Shown: positions 8,123 to 17,953, counted from the stretch's first letter. The stretch is DNA of 47,243 nucleotides from CAZPZZ01 sp964591245 (GCA_964591245.1 CAZPZZ010000014.1:1-47243), one strand, 5' to 3'. Notes: a model not told the origin generated them from the letters alone. Made by a program: numbers and translations.

Positions 8123-10500
8123 GACTGCGTGCTCCTCATCCGAAAGGGGGGGCTTTTCACAACTCCCAGTATGAGTGTCGTTAATCGGTAATCTTTGGTG
8201 GCGGCCGCACGTGTGATCGCACGTACGGCTGGTGCATCGTAGTGCTCGAGACCGCGCCCGAGCGCGTACGTGAGCAGTTTTTCGGTGGCGGTCGTCACGA
8301 ATCGGTCAGGGTGCGCCAGTAGTGCTGCTTTCAGGCCGATCGGGCCTTCGAATGTGGCGCCATCCGGGAGTACTCCAGAGAAGTCCATTCCGAGCTTCGT
8401 CTGGTTTGCGGTCCGCCGACGGCCGATGGCGTCGAACGGCTCAAGAGCGAGCCCGAGTGGATCCATCATACGGTGGCAGCTGGCGCAGACCGGATTGGCG
8501 CGATGTTGTTCCATGGCCTCGCGCATCGTGAGCGTCTGCCCGGTAGTCGTTTCCTCCAGAGCCGGGACGTCTGGTGGCGGTGGAGGTGGCGGATTGCCCA
8601 GGATGTTCTCAAGGACCCATTTCCCGCGCACGACCGGCGATGTGCGGTTCGCGTGGGAGGTCACCGTGAGGATGCTGCCGTGTCCCAGAAGGCCCCCGCG
8701 AGCCGGGTCGTCCAGTGCCACGCGGCGGAAATGGCTCCCGCGTACGTTGGGAATGCCATAGTGAAGGGCTAGGCGCTCGTTGATGAAGGTATAGTCGGCC
8801 GAGAGGAGTTCAAGAATACTTTGATCCCCTCGCAGCACGTGATCGAAGAGCAGTTCTGTTTCGCGCCGAAATCCCTGCCTGAGGCCCTCTCCAAAGTCCG
8901 GAAATAAATCCTCGTCTGGCTGAACAGCGGCGGCGTTCCTCAGGCTCAGCCATTGACCTGCGAAGTTGGTGACGAGTGCGTCGGAGCGTTGGTCGGCAAG
9001 CATCCGCAGGGTCTGGGCTTCGAGGACCTGCGGATCCTGCAGGAGCCCTCGCTCGGCGACGCCGAGGAGTTCGTCGTCGGGAATGCTGCTCCACAGAAAG
9101 AATGAGAGTCGTGATGCCAGCTCCAGGTTGCTGACTTCATAGGCCGCACCGACAGGCAGTCCGTCTGGATCCTGCTCGACGCGGAACAGAAATTCCGGAC
9201 TCACCAGGAGTCGACGCAAGGCCAGTTCAATGCCGCCGTCGAATCCACCGGAGGCGGCTCCTTGTTCGTAAAAGGTCAGAAGTCGTTGTACGTCGTCAGT
9301 GCTCACCGGCCGTCGATAGGCACGGCGAGCGAGTCTTGTGAGAATCTCTGTCGCGCAGCCTCTGGATGCAGTTTCGTCTCCGTTTGCCGGCGATGGACAG
9401 ATAAAAAGGCGGGCGCGGCTTGGTGTCTCGATAGCCGGCGGGGCACCGCTCGACTCAAATGGTCCTGTGATGGTGATGCGCTCTACATAAGGTTGGTAAC
9501 GGGAGTCGCCGCCAGATCCTTCACCGGTAAACGGGCGGAGGTAGAGCTTCCGCGCGCGTTCTTGCTCCGCTGCGCTCTTGCGCAGAAATGCGACCCCGAC
9601 TTGGTGGGGGCCGGCGTGCACGCGCAGACGGACTTCGCGGGGCGCGGCTTCGGAAGCGTATTGACCCCGGCGTTCCCCTGGACCCAACGTACGGCCGACG
9701 GTAAACAGTTCAATGCGCTCGCCGTCCAGGGTGACTTCTAACTGATGGGGTTCGATGTACAGGGGGCCGTCCGGGATCACCGAGATGACATATTCCGCAT
9801 CTTCGGGGAAATTAAAGTCAACCAGGGCGCCACCCCGGGTTCCGAACGGGAGACCGGAGATATGTTCGTCTTGTCCGAGATCAGACGCGATCCGGAAGGT
9901 CTCAGCAATAGGAGAGGGGACGGGCGAGCCAATAGCAAGCCTGGCAATTTTTCTGCCAGCGGCTAGATACCGATCGAGAAGTGTGGGTGATATTCCGAGC
10001 ACGCCCGCGACATTGTCGAATCCGTAACTCGTATCGTCGGCGGGGAGCAGTTCGCTGACATCGACATCGAGGCCGAGCAGGTCGCGGATCACGTTACGGT
10101 ACTCTGTTCGACTCAGGCGATGCAGCGCCTCGGTGCGCCCAGGGGCGAGCTTGTTGGCCGCCGCGGCATCGAGCTGACTCTCGAGCCAATACCGGAAGCC
10201 GTCATAGATTTCGGGAACGGGGCGCGGACGTGGTTGCGGGGGCATCGCACCAGCACGCAACTTCTTGACCACGTTTTCCCAGAGTTCGGCGTGCCCCGCG
10301 ATATCGGTATAGTCGACGTCTTCGAGGGACAGGCCCCCGGTTTCAAGTCGGTTGTTGTGGCAGGCGAGGCAATATTGTTCGACAAGCGCGCGCGCGTCGT
10401 TTACCGGTGACGGTACCGACTGCGCTGAAGCCAGGGGCGCTATGCCGATGAGATACGACAACCCACAGAGGGCTCGAACAGTGACCCGGTAGCTCAGCAT
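8119..10500 (-). CDS. DUF1592-family protein with two haem c motifs, cassette 1
   Basis: A 793-residue exported protein with the planctomycete-type domain string: signal peptide 1-27, cytochrome-like segment with CLACH at 44-48, DUF1587 (about 95-160), a jelly-roll-like linker, DUF1595, DUF1592 (with 'SRLSFFLWSSIPDDELL'), DUF1588 containing the poly-Pro stretch and CASCH at 672-676, and DUF1585 at the end. Two CxxCH motifs imply two covalently bound haems and a role in periplasmic electron transfer; the substrate is unknown for the family. The ATG at 10500 is preferred over a start 27 codons upstream because it begins the signal peptide and has AAGGAA 8 nt before it. It is first in the cassette 1 operon and is read away from the LVIVD propeller gene. 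Confidence 0.9.
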   Translation of the reverse strand: MLSYRVTVRALCGLSYLIGIAPLASAQSVPSPVNDARALVEQYCLACHNNRLETGGLSLEDVDYTDIAGHAELWENVVKKLRAGAMPPQPRPRPVPEIYDGFRYWLESQLDAAAANKLAPGRTEALHRLSRTEYRNVIRDLLGLDVDVSELLPADDTSYGFDNVAGVLGISPTLLDRYLAAGRKIARLAIGSPVPSPIAETFRIASDLGQDEHISGLPFGTRGGALVDFNFPEDAEYVISVIPDGPLYIEPHQLEVTLDGERIELFTVGRTLGPGERRGQYASEAAPREVRLRVHAGPHQVGVAFLRKSAAEQERARKLYLRPFTGEGSGGDSRYQPYVERITITGPFESSGAPPAIETPSRARLFICPSPANGDETASRGCATEILTRLARRAYRRPVSTDDVQRLLTFYEQGAASGGFDGGIELALRRLLVSPEFLFRVEQDPDGLPVGAAYEVSNLELASRLSFFLWSSIPDDELLGVAERGLLQDPQVLEAQTLRMLADQRSDALVTNFAGQWLSLRNAAAVQPDEDLFPDFGEGLRQGFRRETELLFDHVLRGDQSILELLSADYTFINERLALHYGIPNVRGSHFRRVALDDPARGGLLGHGSILTVTSHANRTSPVVRGKWVLENILGNPPPPPPPDVPALEETTTGQTLTMREAMEQHRANPVCASCHRMMDPLGLALEPFDAIGRRRTANQTKLGMDFSGVLPDGATFEGPIGLKAALLAHPDRFVTTATEKLLTYALGRGLEHYDAPAVRAITRAAATKDYRLTTLILGVVKSPPFRMRSTQS

Positions 10501-10552
10501 TGAGCGTGTTCCTTCATCGAGGCTGACGTGAGTCCATACAATTTCAGTCATT

Positions 10553-10581
10553 ATTGTCTGGTCTCGCGCCAGAGCTGTCAA
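10553..10581 (-). promoter_or_regulatory. Candidate sigma70-type promoter of cassette 1
   Basis: On the minus strand a perfect -35 box TTGACA (10581-10576) is separated by 17 nt from GACAAT (10558-10553), a 4-of-6 match to the -10 box. Transcription would begin near 10545 and give a leader of about 45 nt that includes the AAGGAA ribosome-binding site of the DUF1592 gene. Seen by eye only. Confidence 0.45.
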
Positions 10582-10672
10582 ATGAACGTTTTCTCCAGGC
10601 AGAGCGTGTGCCTTGACACCGGCCTGTCTAGTCGGTAGTGATCGGTCACTGGTTGGGCGTTATCGTATGTCT

Positions 10673-10684
10673 CGAACGCGTTCG
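10673..10684. promoter_or_regulatory. 12-bp palindrome between divergent genes
   Basis: The perfect palindrome CGAACGCGTTCG sits in the 291-nt region between cassette 1 and the LVIVD gene. A second short inverted repeat (AGTGA/TCACT, 10637-10650) and a plus-strand TTGACA (10613-10618) without a good -10 box lie close by. It could be an operator for the divergent pair; a chance palindrome is not excluded. Confidence 0.3.
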
Positions 10685-10791
10685 TGAAGGCGATGTCGAC
10701 GGCCGTGCAAGGTGGTTCAAGGGGTGTAATTAGAGCGATGCACGATGTATATCCGGTCGAGGGACACTCGGCTTGCCAAGGAGGGACAACC

Positions 10792-11820
10792 GTGAAGACG
10801 ATAGCCCGGTGGTTGCGGTCCACTGTGTTCGAAGTGAGGGGCGTCATGACGTCCTTCACGGTGATGTTGCTGCTCGGGGCGGGAACGGCGAGTGCGCAGT
10901 CGGTTGCCCTGGAGTTGGTGGGAAATATTCCGGGACCGGCTGAGCATGTTCGGGTGCAAGGCGACTATGCGTATGTCTCCCATGAAACGAATTTCAGGAT
11001 TTGGGACGTTTCTGCACCGGGGACTCCGCAGGAACTTGGTGGGATTGAGTTTCCTGAGGAGATTTGGGGTTTCAGGGTGCGGGGCGATCGGGTGTACGTG
11101 GGCGCAAATTTTTTCGGAGTAGCAATCCTCGATATCTCCGACCCGGGTGCTCCGAGCTTGCTAGGAAATCATGAAACATTGGGCCAGACAAAAATCGGGG
11201 CAGTCTATGATGACCGGGTTGTGCTGATTGACCACATGGAAGGCTTGGTTCTGGTGGACGTTTCTGATGAGGCCGCGCCGACCGGCGCTGGGTCGTTCTT
11301 TCTGGATGGTTATGCTCGTGACGTCGTGACGTCGGGGCGTATGGCGTATGCGACCGATTCGCCCACGGGCCTCTACGTATTTGATCTTTCCGCACCTGGT
11401 CCACTGGAGCCGGTCGGGATCGTGCACGCCCCCGCGACGCCGCAGGCCATCGAAGTGCAACGCGAGGAGGGCGAACCTTCCGGGATTCTCGCCGGTGGTG
11501 GGGGGGGGCAGTTGCAGATCTATGACGCTTCGGATCCAGCGAGCCCGGCGCGTGTGGCAACGTTCGAGACCCCGGGACGCGCGGCACGCGTCGCCATGGT
11601 GGGGTCCTACGTATTCGTCGCTGATACCGACGCGGGGATCAGTGTTGTCGATATCTCGAATCCGGCTGCGCCTGCAGCGATGGGAATGTTTCAGACTGAC
11701 GCTCCTGCCCGAGACATCGCGGCAACTGACAGCCACGTGTTTGTCGTGGTTGGAGCGGGTGAACGTCAAGAGGGACAGACCGAGGTGCAGATTTTCCGGT
11801 GGTCAGGAGTTGAGCCATGA
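10792..11820 (+). CDS. Exported LVIVD-repeat beta-propeller protein
   Basis: A 342-residue exported protein built from LVIVD repeats (recurring 'VDISDPxxP' and 'V-x-x-x-Y-V-Y-V-A' segments), a propeller fold seen in bacterial cell-surface and periplasmic proteins with no known catalysis. I place the start at GTG 10792 because AAGGAGG (10779-10785) lies 6 nt upstream and the signal peptide (to about residue 36, 'GTASAQ') follows; an ATG 36 codons upstream lacks such a site. A glycine-rich loop (six or more Gly in the DNA G-run near 11500) separates two blades. It overlaps the NHL propeller gene by ATGA (11817-11820), so the two are probably made together. It is divergent from cassette 1. Confidence 0.82.
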   Translation: MKTIARWLRSTVFEVRGVMTSFTVMLLLGAGTASAQSVALELVGNIPGPAEHVRVQGDYAYVSHETNFRIWDVSAPGTPQELGGIEFPEEIWGFRVRGDRVYVGANFFGVAILDISDPGAPSLLGNHETLGQTKIGAVYDDRVVLIDHMEGLVLVDVSDEAAPTGAGSFFLDGYARDVVTSGRMAYATDSPTGLYVFDLSAPGPLEPVGIVHAPATPQAIEVQREEGEPSGILAGGGGGQLQIYDASDPASPARVATFETPGRAARVAMVGSYVFVADTDAGISVVDISNPAAPAAMGMFQTDAPARDIAATDSHVFVVVGAGERQEGQTEVQIFRWSGVEP

Positions 11821-12944
11821 GCGGTCGCGTGGGATGTCTCGGTGCGGTGCTTGTGGTGTACCTGGTCGGCGGTGTTCTCCCGCCCGCGGGTGCCCAACCG
11901 GTGCCTCGCGCTGACCGGGTGTCATCCATTGGGGCAGGTTTTGCCGTCGATCCCTATTGGCCACGCCCGTTGCCGGAGGATTGGTTGCTTGGGAATGTCG
12001 TCGGTGTGGCGACCGACTCTCAAGATCGGGTCTGGATTATCCATCGTCCCAATAGTCAAGCCGGTGCGAGTACGACGCCACCGGTGATCGCCTTTGATGA
12101 CGAAGGTCGCGTGGTGCACAGTTGGGGAGGGCCTGGAGCGGGATACGACTGGGGTACGCAAACCCATGGCATCTACGTCGACCATGAGGACAACGTGTGG
12201 GTTGGTTTTGGTGGGGGCTTGCCCTACGATCCGACCGCTCGGACGACCACCGACAATGCGTTGGTACTTAAATTTACTCCGGCCGGCGAATTCCTACTGC
12301 AAATCGGGGATTTTGGCCAGGGTACGCTTGGGAATGCGAGCACGGAATTCTTGGGGCAGCCAACAGATGTCTGGGTGGATGCGTCATCCAATGAAGTGTA
12401 TGTCAGCGATGGCTATACGAATCGGCGGGTCATCGTGTTTGATGCCAGGACCGGGGAATATCGACGGCATTGGGGAGGGTATGGGGAACGACCCATCGAT
12501 GGACCTGTACCGAACGGCGCTGACGGGAGCGTGCCTCGACAGTTCAGTACACCGCATTGCGTGGTCGGTGCCGATGACGGACGCGTCTACGTGTGCGACC
12601 GTGGCAACCGACGGATCCAGGTTTTTCGCAGGGATGGCACGTTCCTGACGGAGACGTTGCTGAATGCCGGTGTCGGTGCGTCGGCGGCGGGGGCTGCGCC
12701 CTGGGATATTGCGTTGTCTGGAGATCCGGCGCAGGAACGTATGTTCATCGTCGACGGAAGTGCTCATGCGGTGATAGCGCTCGATCGGGCGACCCTGGAA
12801 GTCCTCGACCGTTTTGGACGCCGGGGCCGGTGGGCCGGCCAGTTCGAATCTCCACACAATCTCGCATTCGATTCAAATGGCAATCTGTTCGTTGGGGAAA
12901 CCCTCGATGGCCGGCGAGTTCAAAAATTCATCCCGGAACCGTAG
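11817..12944 (+). CDS. Exported NHL-repeat propeller, amidating-lyase-like
   Basis: A 375-residue exported protein with a signal peptide (residues 1-26, 'PPAGAQ') followed by NHL-type repeats of a six-bladed propeller: 'GVATDSQDRVWII', 'PTDVWVDASSNEVYVSDGY', 'VYVCDRGNRRIQVF' and 'PHNLAFDSNGNLFVGE'. Database relatives of this shape are often labelled peptidyl-alpha-hydroxyglycine alpha-amidating lyase family on the basis of the propeller; I cannot confirm the lyase active site and do not claim that activity. The start overlaps the stop of the LVIVD gene (ATGA), indicating translational coupling, and the two appear to be partners. The gene ends just before an inverted repeat at 12952-13006 that lies between it and the convergent PQQ-like genes. 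Confidence 0.82.
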   Translation: MSGRVGCLGAVLVVYLVGGVLPPAGAQPVPRADRVSSIGAGFAVDPYWPRPLPEDWLLGNVVGVATDSQDRVWIIHRPNSQAGASTTPPVIAFDDEGRVVHSWGGPGAGYDWGTQTHGIYVDHEDNVWVGFGGGLPYDPTARTTTDNALVLKFTPAGEFLLQIGDFGQGTLGNASTEFLGQPTDVWVDASSNEVYVSDGYTNRRVIVFDARTGEYRRHWGGYGERPIDGPVPNGADGSVPRQFSTPHCVVGADDGRVYVCDRGNRRIQVFRRDGTFLTETLLNAGVGASAAGAAPWDIALSGDPAQERMFIVDGSAHAVIALDRATLEVLDRFGRRGRWAGQFESPHNLAFDSNGNLFVGETLDGRRVQKFIPEP

Positions 12945-12951
12945 CATGGAT

Positions 12952-13006
12952 GCCGGAAGGCTTCCTGTGAGCCCGGGTGTGTTCTACGGACTGCAGGAAG
13001 CCCGGC
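12952..13006. terminator. Inverted repeat between convergent genes, possible bidirectional terminator
   Basis: Arms GGCTTCCTG (12959-12967) and CAGGAAGCC (12994-13002) are perfectly complementary, and short GC flanks extend the stem imperfectly outward. The loop is about 26 nt and no T-run follows on either strand, so it is a weak candidate terminator or a hairpin that protects the 3' ends of the converging transcripts. Confidence 0.35.
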
Positions 13007-13014
13007 GAGTGATA

Positions 13015-14418
13015 CTAGTCGTAATCAACAGCGGCCAATGACGCACGGATGATCTCCTGGTCGTTGCGTTGCACGACGTGCCGGTTCGCGAACGCCGGAT
13101 GGGACCAGTTGACGACGCGGTCGAATGTACGACGGGGCCCATAGCCAGCGCGAGTCGTCGGAGGTAGCAGCTTCGTTCGGCTGTGTTCTATGTAACCCGT
13201 GGGGGTGAATTCAGCGATGATCAATTCGCCGTCGTCGTTGTGGACGAAGACCCGATCTTCATGCTGGACGAGGGATGCGCCGCCCCACCGTGCCTGTGGT
13301 GTCATCTCTCCACTCACCCACAGTCGTTCGCCAGTGCGAGCATCTAGACCGCGTAACTCACCGTAGCTGCCCACTCCATAAACGTAATTACCGATAACGA
13401 GTGGGGTCGTGATCATCGCGTGCAAGCCATCGGTCTGGTCCGGGAGGCCATCACGTCCGCTGCCCTGCCAGAGTCTGGTGGCGGCGGGGCGATCCGCGTT
13501 CAATCGCATCATGAGGGAACCGCGATAGAACTGCGAGACGAGGAGGAAGTCGCCTCCCCGAGCCGGCGTGGCAACCGAAACGCTCGATTGGACCTCCCAG
13601 GGTTGGTTCCAGTACACGGCGCCGGTCTCTGGATCCAGGGCGGTCAGGGCGGTTGGATGCCACACGATCAATTGCCGAGCGCCACCCGCGTCGTAGATAA
13701 CAGGTTGTCCGTACCCCATTTCTGAACGCACTTCCAGAGATCGCCAGATTTCCTCCCCGGTGTATTTGTTGAAGGCCATGACCAGCGCGTCTGGTTCGCC
13801 TCCCACAATGGCGATGAGAAGGTCTCCGTCGACGAGCGGCGCGCTGGCTACGCCCCAGGTTGGGACGCTCGTACCGTAATCGCTGACGTAGTCTTTCTCC
13901 CAGATCACTGTGCCGTTTTCGACATTCAAACAGAGAAGTCGTCCGGTCGCGCCAACGACGTAGACGCGGTTGCCATCTACGGTGGGCGTGGCCCGTGGTC
14001 CCACGGCGTACGAGAACATGAGCATGCGATAGGAGGTGGGCCATTCATGGGTCCATAGCGTCGATCCCGTCTGCTCGTCCAATGCGACCAACCGCTCCGT
14101 GCCGTCGACAGTGCGGGATTCAGGGTCTTCTTGCCAGTCGGCAACGAAGATTCGTCCGTCGGCGACGACCGGGCCGGCGTAGCCCGACCGGATTGGGACG
14201 CGCCAGGTAATGGTTAGTTCGTCTGGCAGTTGGCTGACGATGCCGGTTTCGCGCCAGACGGCCAGACGGTCTGGCCCGCGCCATTGAGGCCAGTCATCCG
14301 CGGAGACGAGATTCGGTGCTGCCAGTCCAAGGAGACAGGTCGTGAAGAATTGTTGCGCCATCCGGACGGGGGAAGTCGATGTCGAGCGTCTGTAAATCAC
14401 ATGCAATCCTTTAATCAT
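13015..14418 (-). CDS. Exported PQQ-like beta-propeller protein
   Basis: A 467-residue protein beginning the mature part with 'DDWPQWRGPDR', the hallmark opening of PQQ-binding-like beta-propeller proteins (WPQWRGP group), followed by quinoprotein-type blades with 'G-x-LYWN' and 'DGDLLIAIVGG' segments. An N-terminal hydrophobic stretch is preceded by a basic segment; the ATG at 14418 overlaps the upstream stop (ATGA), while an ATG at 14361 would give a shorter, tidier signal peptide. True PQQ binding cannot be judged by eye because many family members lack the cofactor. It follows a larger quinoprotein dehydrogenase-like gene in a coupled pair and probably acts with it in the periplasm. Confidence 0.83.
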   Translation of the reverse strand: MIKGLHVIYRRSTSTSPVRMAQQFFTTCLLGLAAPNLVSADDWPQWRGPDRLAVWRETGIVSQLPDELTITWRVPIRSGYAGPVVADGRIFVADWQEDPESRTVDGTERLVALDEQTGSTLWTHEWPTSYRMLMFSYAVGPRATPTVDGNRVYVVGATGRLLCLNVENGTVIWEKDYVSDYGTSVPTWGVASAPLVDGDLLIAIVGGEPDALVMAFNKYTGEEIWRSLEVRSEMGYGQPVIYDAGGARQLIVWHPTALTALDPETGAVYWNQPWEVQSSVSVATPARGGDFLLVSQFYRGSLMMRLNADRPAATRLWQGSGRDGLPDQTDGLHAMITTPLVIGNYVYGVGSYGELRGLDARTGERLWVSGEMTPQARWGGASLVQHEDRVFVHNDDGELIIAEFTPTGYIEHSRTKLLPPTTRAGYGPRRTFDRVVNWSHPAFANRHVVQRNDQEIIRASLAAVDYD

Positions 14419-16463
14419 CCTTCGTCGGAGGGTAGGGCAAAGGCCAGATATTCGCCGGAGTAGCTTCCGCCGCTGATGGCGACGACGAGATATTGGCGTT
14501 TCCCCAGTAGATATGTCATTGGCGAGCCAGACTGTGGGGCTGGCATGAACACCGCGCCGACTTCATTTCCGGTCGCCTTGTCGTAGGCCCGCAACATCGC
14601 GCCCCGCTCGCCAGTTGCCGTCTGGTGGTAGCTGCACTCGCCGCTGATGAGCAAGGTGGCTGTAACCAGCAGGCCGACGAGCCCAGAGCAGGTCTCGCCC
14701 GTCGGTGGAATGTCGAGTCCGGCGAGCGCCGGGTGACGTCGTACACGGTCCGGTGTTGCACCTTTCGGGACCTGCCACTGAAGAGTGCCGCGGTCAACGT
14801 CGATCGCGGACAACTGTCCATAGGGTGGTTTAGCCAGGGGGAGGCCGCGGATGTTCAGGTCACGAAGGCCTCCATGGCCGACGCCCCGGGTCTCTGTGCC
14901 CTTGACGTAGCGAAGGTCAGTCATATCTGGATCCGGTGGAGAGATGAGTTCCCACGAGTAAAAATTGGCCTGCGAGGGCACGAACACTGTGTGGGTTTCC
15001 GGATCGTAGGCCCCGCCGGGCCAGTTCGTACCGCCGCTCCCGGCGCCGAGTCCGAGCGTGGCGATGGGGCCCTGGGCACGGCTGATAACGGGTGGGGTAA
15101 AGATCGGGCCAAGCCGGTAGCGCGAGACGAGCGTTTCTGCTTCGGCACGCAACTCCGGGGTGAAGTCGATAAGGTCTTCGATGGAAGAGCCCTGGCGGTC
15201 GTAAGCGGGTGGTTTCGTCGGGAATGGCTGGGTGGGAGAGTACCACTCTCCGGGCACATCCCCCTGCGGTACAGACCGTTCTTCAATGGGCCAGACCGGT
15301 TCGCCGGTCTCGCGGTCAAGCACGTAGAGGAACGCTTGCTTGCCTGGTTGTGCGATGGCTTTGATTTCTCGACCGTCGACGACGATGTTGATCAAGATGG
15401 GCGCACACGCCATATCGAAGCCCCAGATGGGGTGATGTACGAGCTGAAAATGCCAGCGTCGTTCACCGGTATGAAGATCAACGGCTACAAGGCTCTCGCC
15501 GAATAGGTTGTCTCCTGGTCGATGGCCACCGTAATAGTCACTCGACGGGGTCTCGACTGGAAGATAGACCAGCCCGAGTTCTTCATCCACCGAGATTTGG
15601 GTCCACACACCGTTGTTCCCGTTTATGCCCCAGGAATCATTGAGCCACGTGTCGTGACCATATTCACCCGGGCCCGGAACGGTGTTGAACTGCCAGAGTG
15701 CCCGCCCTGTTCGGACGTCGAACGCCTGCACGAGACCTTTCGTGTTGTTGTGCGTACGAGGCGCAGGAGCGTCAGCGAATGTGCCACCGACAATGATGAC
15801 GTCGCCGACCACGACGGGGGCGGCATGTGTGCCCAATTCGCCAGTGGTCAAATCGATGCGCCGTCGTTCCCCGTAGACAGCGGCTGTTTTCAGATCAACA
15901 CGGCCGTCCACGCCAAAGGTCGGCACCCGTTGACCAGTTTTGGCGTCGAGTGCGACGAGGCGAAACCCGATGGTGACGTAGAGGATTCGTTCCTCGCCTC
16001 GTTCGGGGCTGTCGGTCCAATAGGCTAGGCCCCGACCGGAGAGGACGCGTGGCGCTGCCGCCGCGCGTGCTCCTTCACGTTCCCCGTGCACCCAGACGAG
16101 TTCGCCGGAATCGGCCCTCACGGCTACGATCGACCGACGAGTGCCACCTGTGGCATAGAGCCGGTCTCCGACCATTAACGGGGTTCCCTCAAGCTTGTAT
16201 TCGGGTTGAGGGCCCAGGTTGTCGGTCTTGAATCGCCATGCGACTTCGAGTGTGCTGAAGTTGGTCCCGTCGATCTGCTTCAGTGGGGAGTATCGAGTGT
16301 TGGCGAGGTCCCCGCCGTAGGTTGGCCATTCTCCGGAGGCTGTGGATGGGAGTCCCGTCTGGGCGTTCAGGGAAACCGGTTCCCCCGTCATGATCGCCAA
16401 GACGAAGAAGATAGCGAATCCACCGGAATGGATGCCGAGTCGAGTCAATACGTGCTGCCCCAT
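14415..16463 (-). CDS. Quinoprotein (PQQ-dependent) dehydrogenase-like protein
   Basis: A 682-residue exported protein resembling the glucose/alcohol quinoprotein dehydrogenases: the mature part starts 'WPTYGGDLANTRYSPL', followed by the canonical propeller W-motif blades and the 'GFDMACAPILI' and 'QPGKQAFLYVLDRETGEPVWP' segments typical of this family. Such enzymes oxidise sugars or alcohols in the periplasm and pass electrons to quinone or cytochrome c. No CxxCH is present, so a separate electron acceptor would be needed. The ATG at 16463 is preferred because GAGG lies 5 nt upstream; ATG 16466 and GTG 16481 are alternatives. It is divergent from cassette 2 across 75 nt and coupled (ATGA) to the smaller PQQ-like gene. 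Confidence 0.85.
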   Translation of the reverse strand: MGQHVLTRLGIHSGGFAIFFVLAIMTGEPVSLNAQTGLPSTASGEWPTYGGDLANTRYSPLKQIDGTNFSTLEVAWRFKTDNLGPQPEYKLEGTPLMVGDRLYATGGTRRSIVAVRADSGELVWVHGEREGARAAAAPRVLSGRGLAYWTDSPERGEERILYVTIGFRLVALDAKTGQRVPTFGVDGRVDLKTAAVYGERRRIDLTTGELGTHAAPVVVGDVIIVGGTFADAPAPRTHNNTKGLVQAFDVRTGRALWQFNTVPGPGEYGHDTWLNDSWGINGNNGVWTQISVDEELGLVYLPVETPSSDYYGGHRPGDNLFGESLVAVDLHTGERRWHFQLVHHPIWGFDMACAPILINIVVDGREIKAIAQPGKQAFLYVLDRETGEPVWPIEERSVPQGDVPGEWYSPTQPFPTKPPAYDRQGSSIEDLIDFTPELRAEAETLVSRYRLGPIFTPPVISRAQGPIATLGLGAGSGGTNWPGGAYDPETHTVFVPSQANFYSWELISPPDPDMTDLRYVKGTETRGVGHGGLRDLNIRGLPLAKPPYGQLSAIDVDRGTLQWQVPKGATPDRVRRHPALAGLDIPPTGETCSGLVGLLVTATLLISGECSYHQTATGERGAMLRAYDKATGNEVGAVFMPAPQSGSPMTYLLGKRQYLVVAISGGSYSGEYLAFALPSDEG

Positions 16464-16489
16464 CATGCCCTCACGATACACCAGGGCGA

Positions 16490-16530
16490 TTGCCCGGAAC
16501 CGGATGCTTCGCTACAATCTCAATGAGATT
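16490..16530 (+). promoter_or_regulatory. Candidate promoter and inverted repeat ahead of cassette 2
   Basis: TTGCCC (16490-16495) and TACAAT (16513-16518) are 17 nt apart, matching 4 and 5 of 6 bases of the -35 and -10 boxes. A perfect inverted repeat AATCTC-AAT-GAGATT (16516-16530) overlaps the -10 box and start point, where a repressor could bind. The leader before the ankyrin ATG at 16539 would be only about 14 nt. Confidence 0.45.
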
Positions 16531-16538
16531 TCATCACG

Positions 16539-17953
16539 ATGACGCAAAAAATTACGTGCACTAGCGGTCGCTCTGGGCTTTCGCTTGGGTCTCCGTGTGG
16601 CTGGCTGCTGGCGGTCGCGTCGCTCGTCTGTGTGGCAGATGGAGCGGCCAGCGAACTGGCGGATGCGGTGCAACGTGGGCAAGGGGAGACCGTACGACGG
16701 CTGCTGGACTCTGGCNNNNNNNNNNNNNNNNNNNNNNNNNNNNNNNNNNNNNNNNNNNNNNNNNNNNNNNNNNNNNNNNNNNNNNNNNNNNNNNNNNNNN
16801 NNNNNNNNNNNNNNNTGGGGCGTTGGTGAATGAGGCAACGGTACGAGGAGCGACTGCGCTCATGTGGGCTGTGGCTGAGCGCCACCTCGCTGTTACGCGT
16901 CTGCTACTCCAGCGGGGCGCTGCTGTGGACGCGCGCACTACCGTCGATGAGCGCGACGGGCGTCCCGGTGGCATCGTGCGTCAGCTGCGGGTGCTGAGCG
17001 AGTTTGAGGCCGTCAATCCCGCAAACCTGCCTCGCGATGGCGACCGCGATCCCCCGAGACCGGAAGGTGGTTTCACGCCGCTACTCTACGCCGTATTGGT
17101 TGGGGACGGTGCGGCTGTTGGCGCATTGCTTGATGCCGGCGCTGATGCGAACGAGCGTGCACCCGATGGCGTGACCGCGGTGATGTTGGCGTTGACGAAG
17201 CGTCATGAGGATCTGGCGGTTGCGTTGCTGGCTCGGGGCGCAGACCCGACACCAGATGAAGCGGGTTATGCCGCGCTGCATGTCGCCAGTGCGACAGGGC
17301 AACGTCGAGCGGCGCTTGCGTTGCTGGCCGCCGGTGCGGATCCCAACGCGAGGATGGCGCGTCCGCAGCGCTTGACGAATGCGTTTGAGATCGGCGTCTT
17401 TCAGTCACCAGGCTCGGGTCGGTTGACGCAAATTGGATCGACACCGGTCCTTGTGGCCGCGAAGTCGTCCGACGCGGCGATGGTGCAACTGCTGGTCGAT
17501 GCTGGCGCTGACGCGTATGCGACTACGGACGATGGAACGACAGCACTCATGATGGCGGCTGGGCTCGGTAAGCGGGCTGCGCGGGAGATTACCTATTATC
17601 GTTGGAGCGAATCCCAGGCGATTGAGACTCTGGCCGTGTTGCTGGAACTGGGGCTCGATGTCAATACGAAGAACGCCCATGGCGAGACCGCGTTGCATGC
17701 GGCTGCGTACCACAATGCGAATGACCTGATCCGGTATCTGGTCTCACAGAACGCCGATATTGATGCCGCAAATGGTGCACGGCAGACCGCGTTGCGCTTG
17801 GCGGAGGGACATTTGGTCTGTTGTACCACGTTCGTGCGGCATGAAGAAGCGGCCGATGTACTCCGCGGGTTGGGAGCTGATTCGGAGATGGGTATTCAGC
17901 TTACGTTTGGGTTAACGGCATTCGGCGACGATGCGGAGCCGCCACCAGAGTGA
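16539..17953 (+). CDS. Exported ankyrin-repeat protein, cassette 2 (interrupted by scaffold gap)
   Basis: The 5' part (59 codons before the gap) encodes a signal peptide ('LLAVASLVCVADGAAS') and the start of the first ankyrin repeat; the part after the gap encodes about nine more repeats and a Pro-rich acidic C-terminus. The two parts are in different frames as written, because the 100 N are a placeholder: the true gap must be 2 modulo 3. I therefore treat this as one intact gene. It shares with the other three ankyrin proteins a linker after the 'ALMWAV' repeat (here 'VDERDGRPGG') and the distal 'GSTPVLVAAK ... MMAAGLG ... insertion ... TALHAAAYHNANDLIRYL' block. It is the first gene of cassette 2, unlike the other cassettes, and its stop overlaps the next start as GTGA (17950-17953). 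Confidence 0.8.
16716..16815. other. Scaffold gap (100 N)
   Basis: Exactly 100 unknown bases inside the first ankyrin repeats of cassette 2. The round number indicates a fixed-size placeholder rather than a measured length; the reading frames on either side need a gap of 2 modulo 3. Confidence 0.99.

Noticed and set aside
16539..17953. Frameshifted or pseudogene ankyrin in cassette 2
   Set aside because: The frame change occurs only across the placeholder gap of unknown true length; both sides are otherwise open and well formed.
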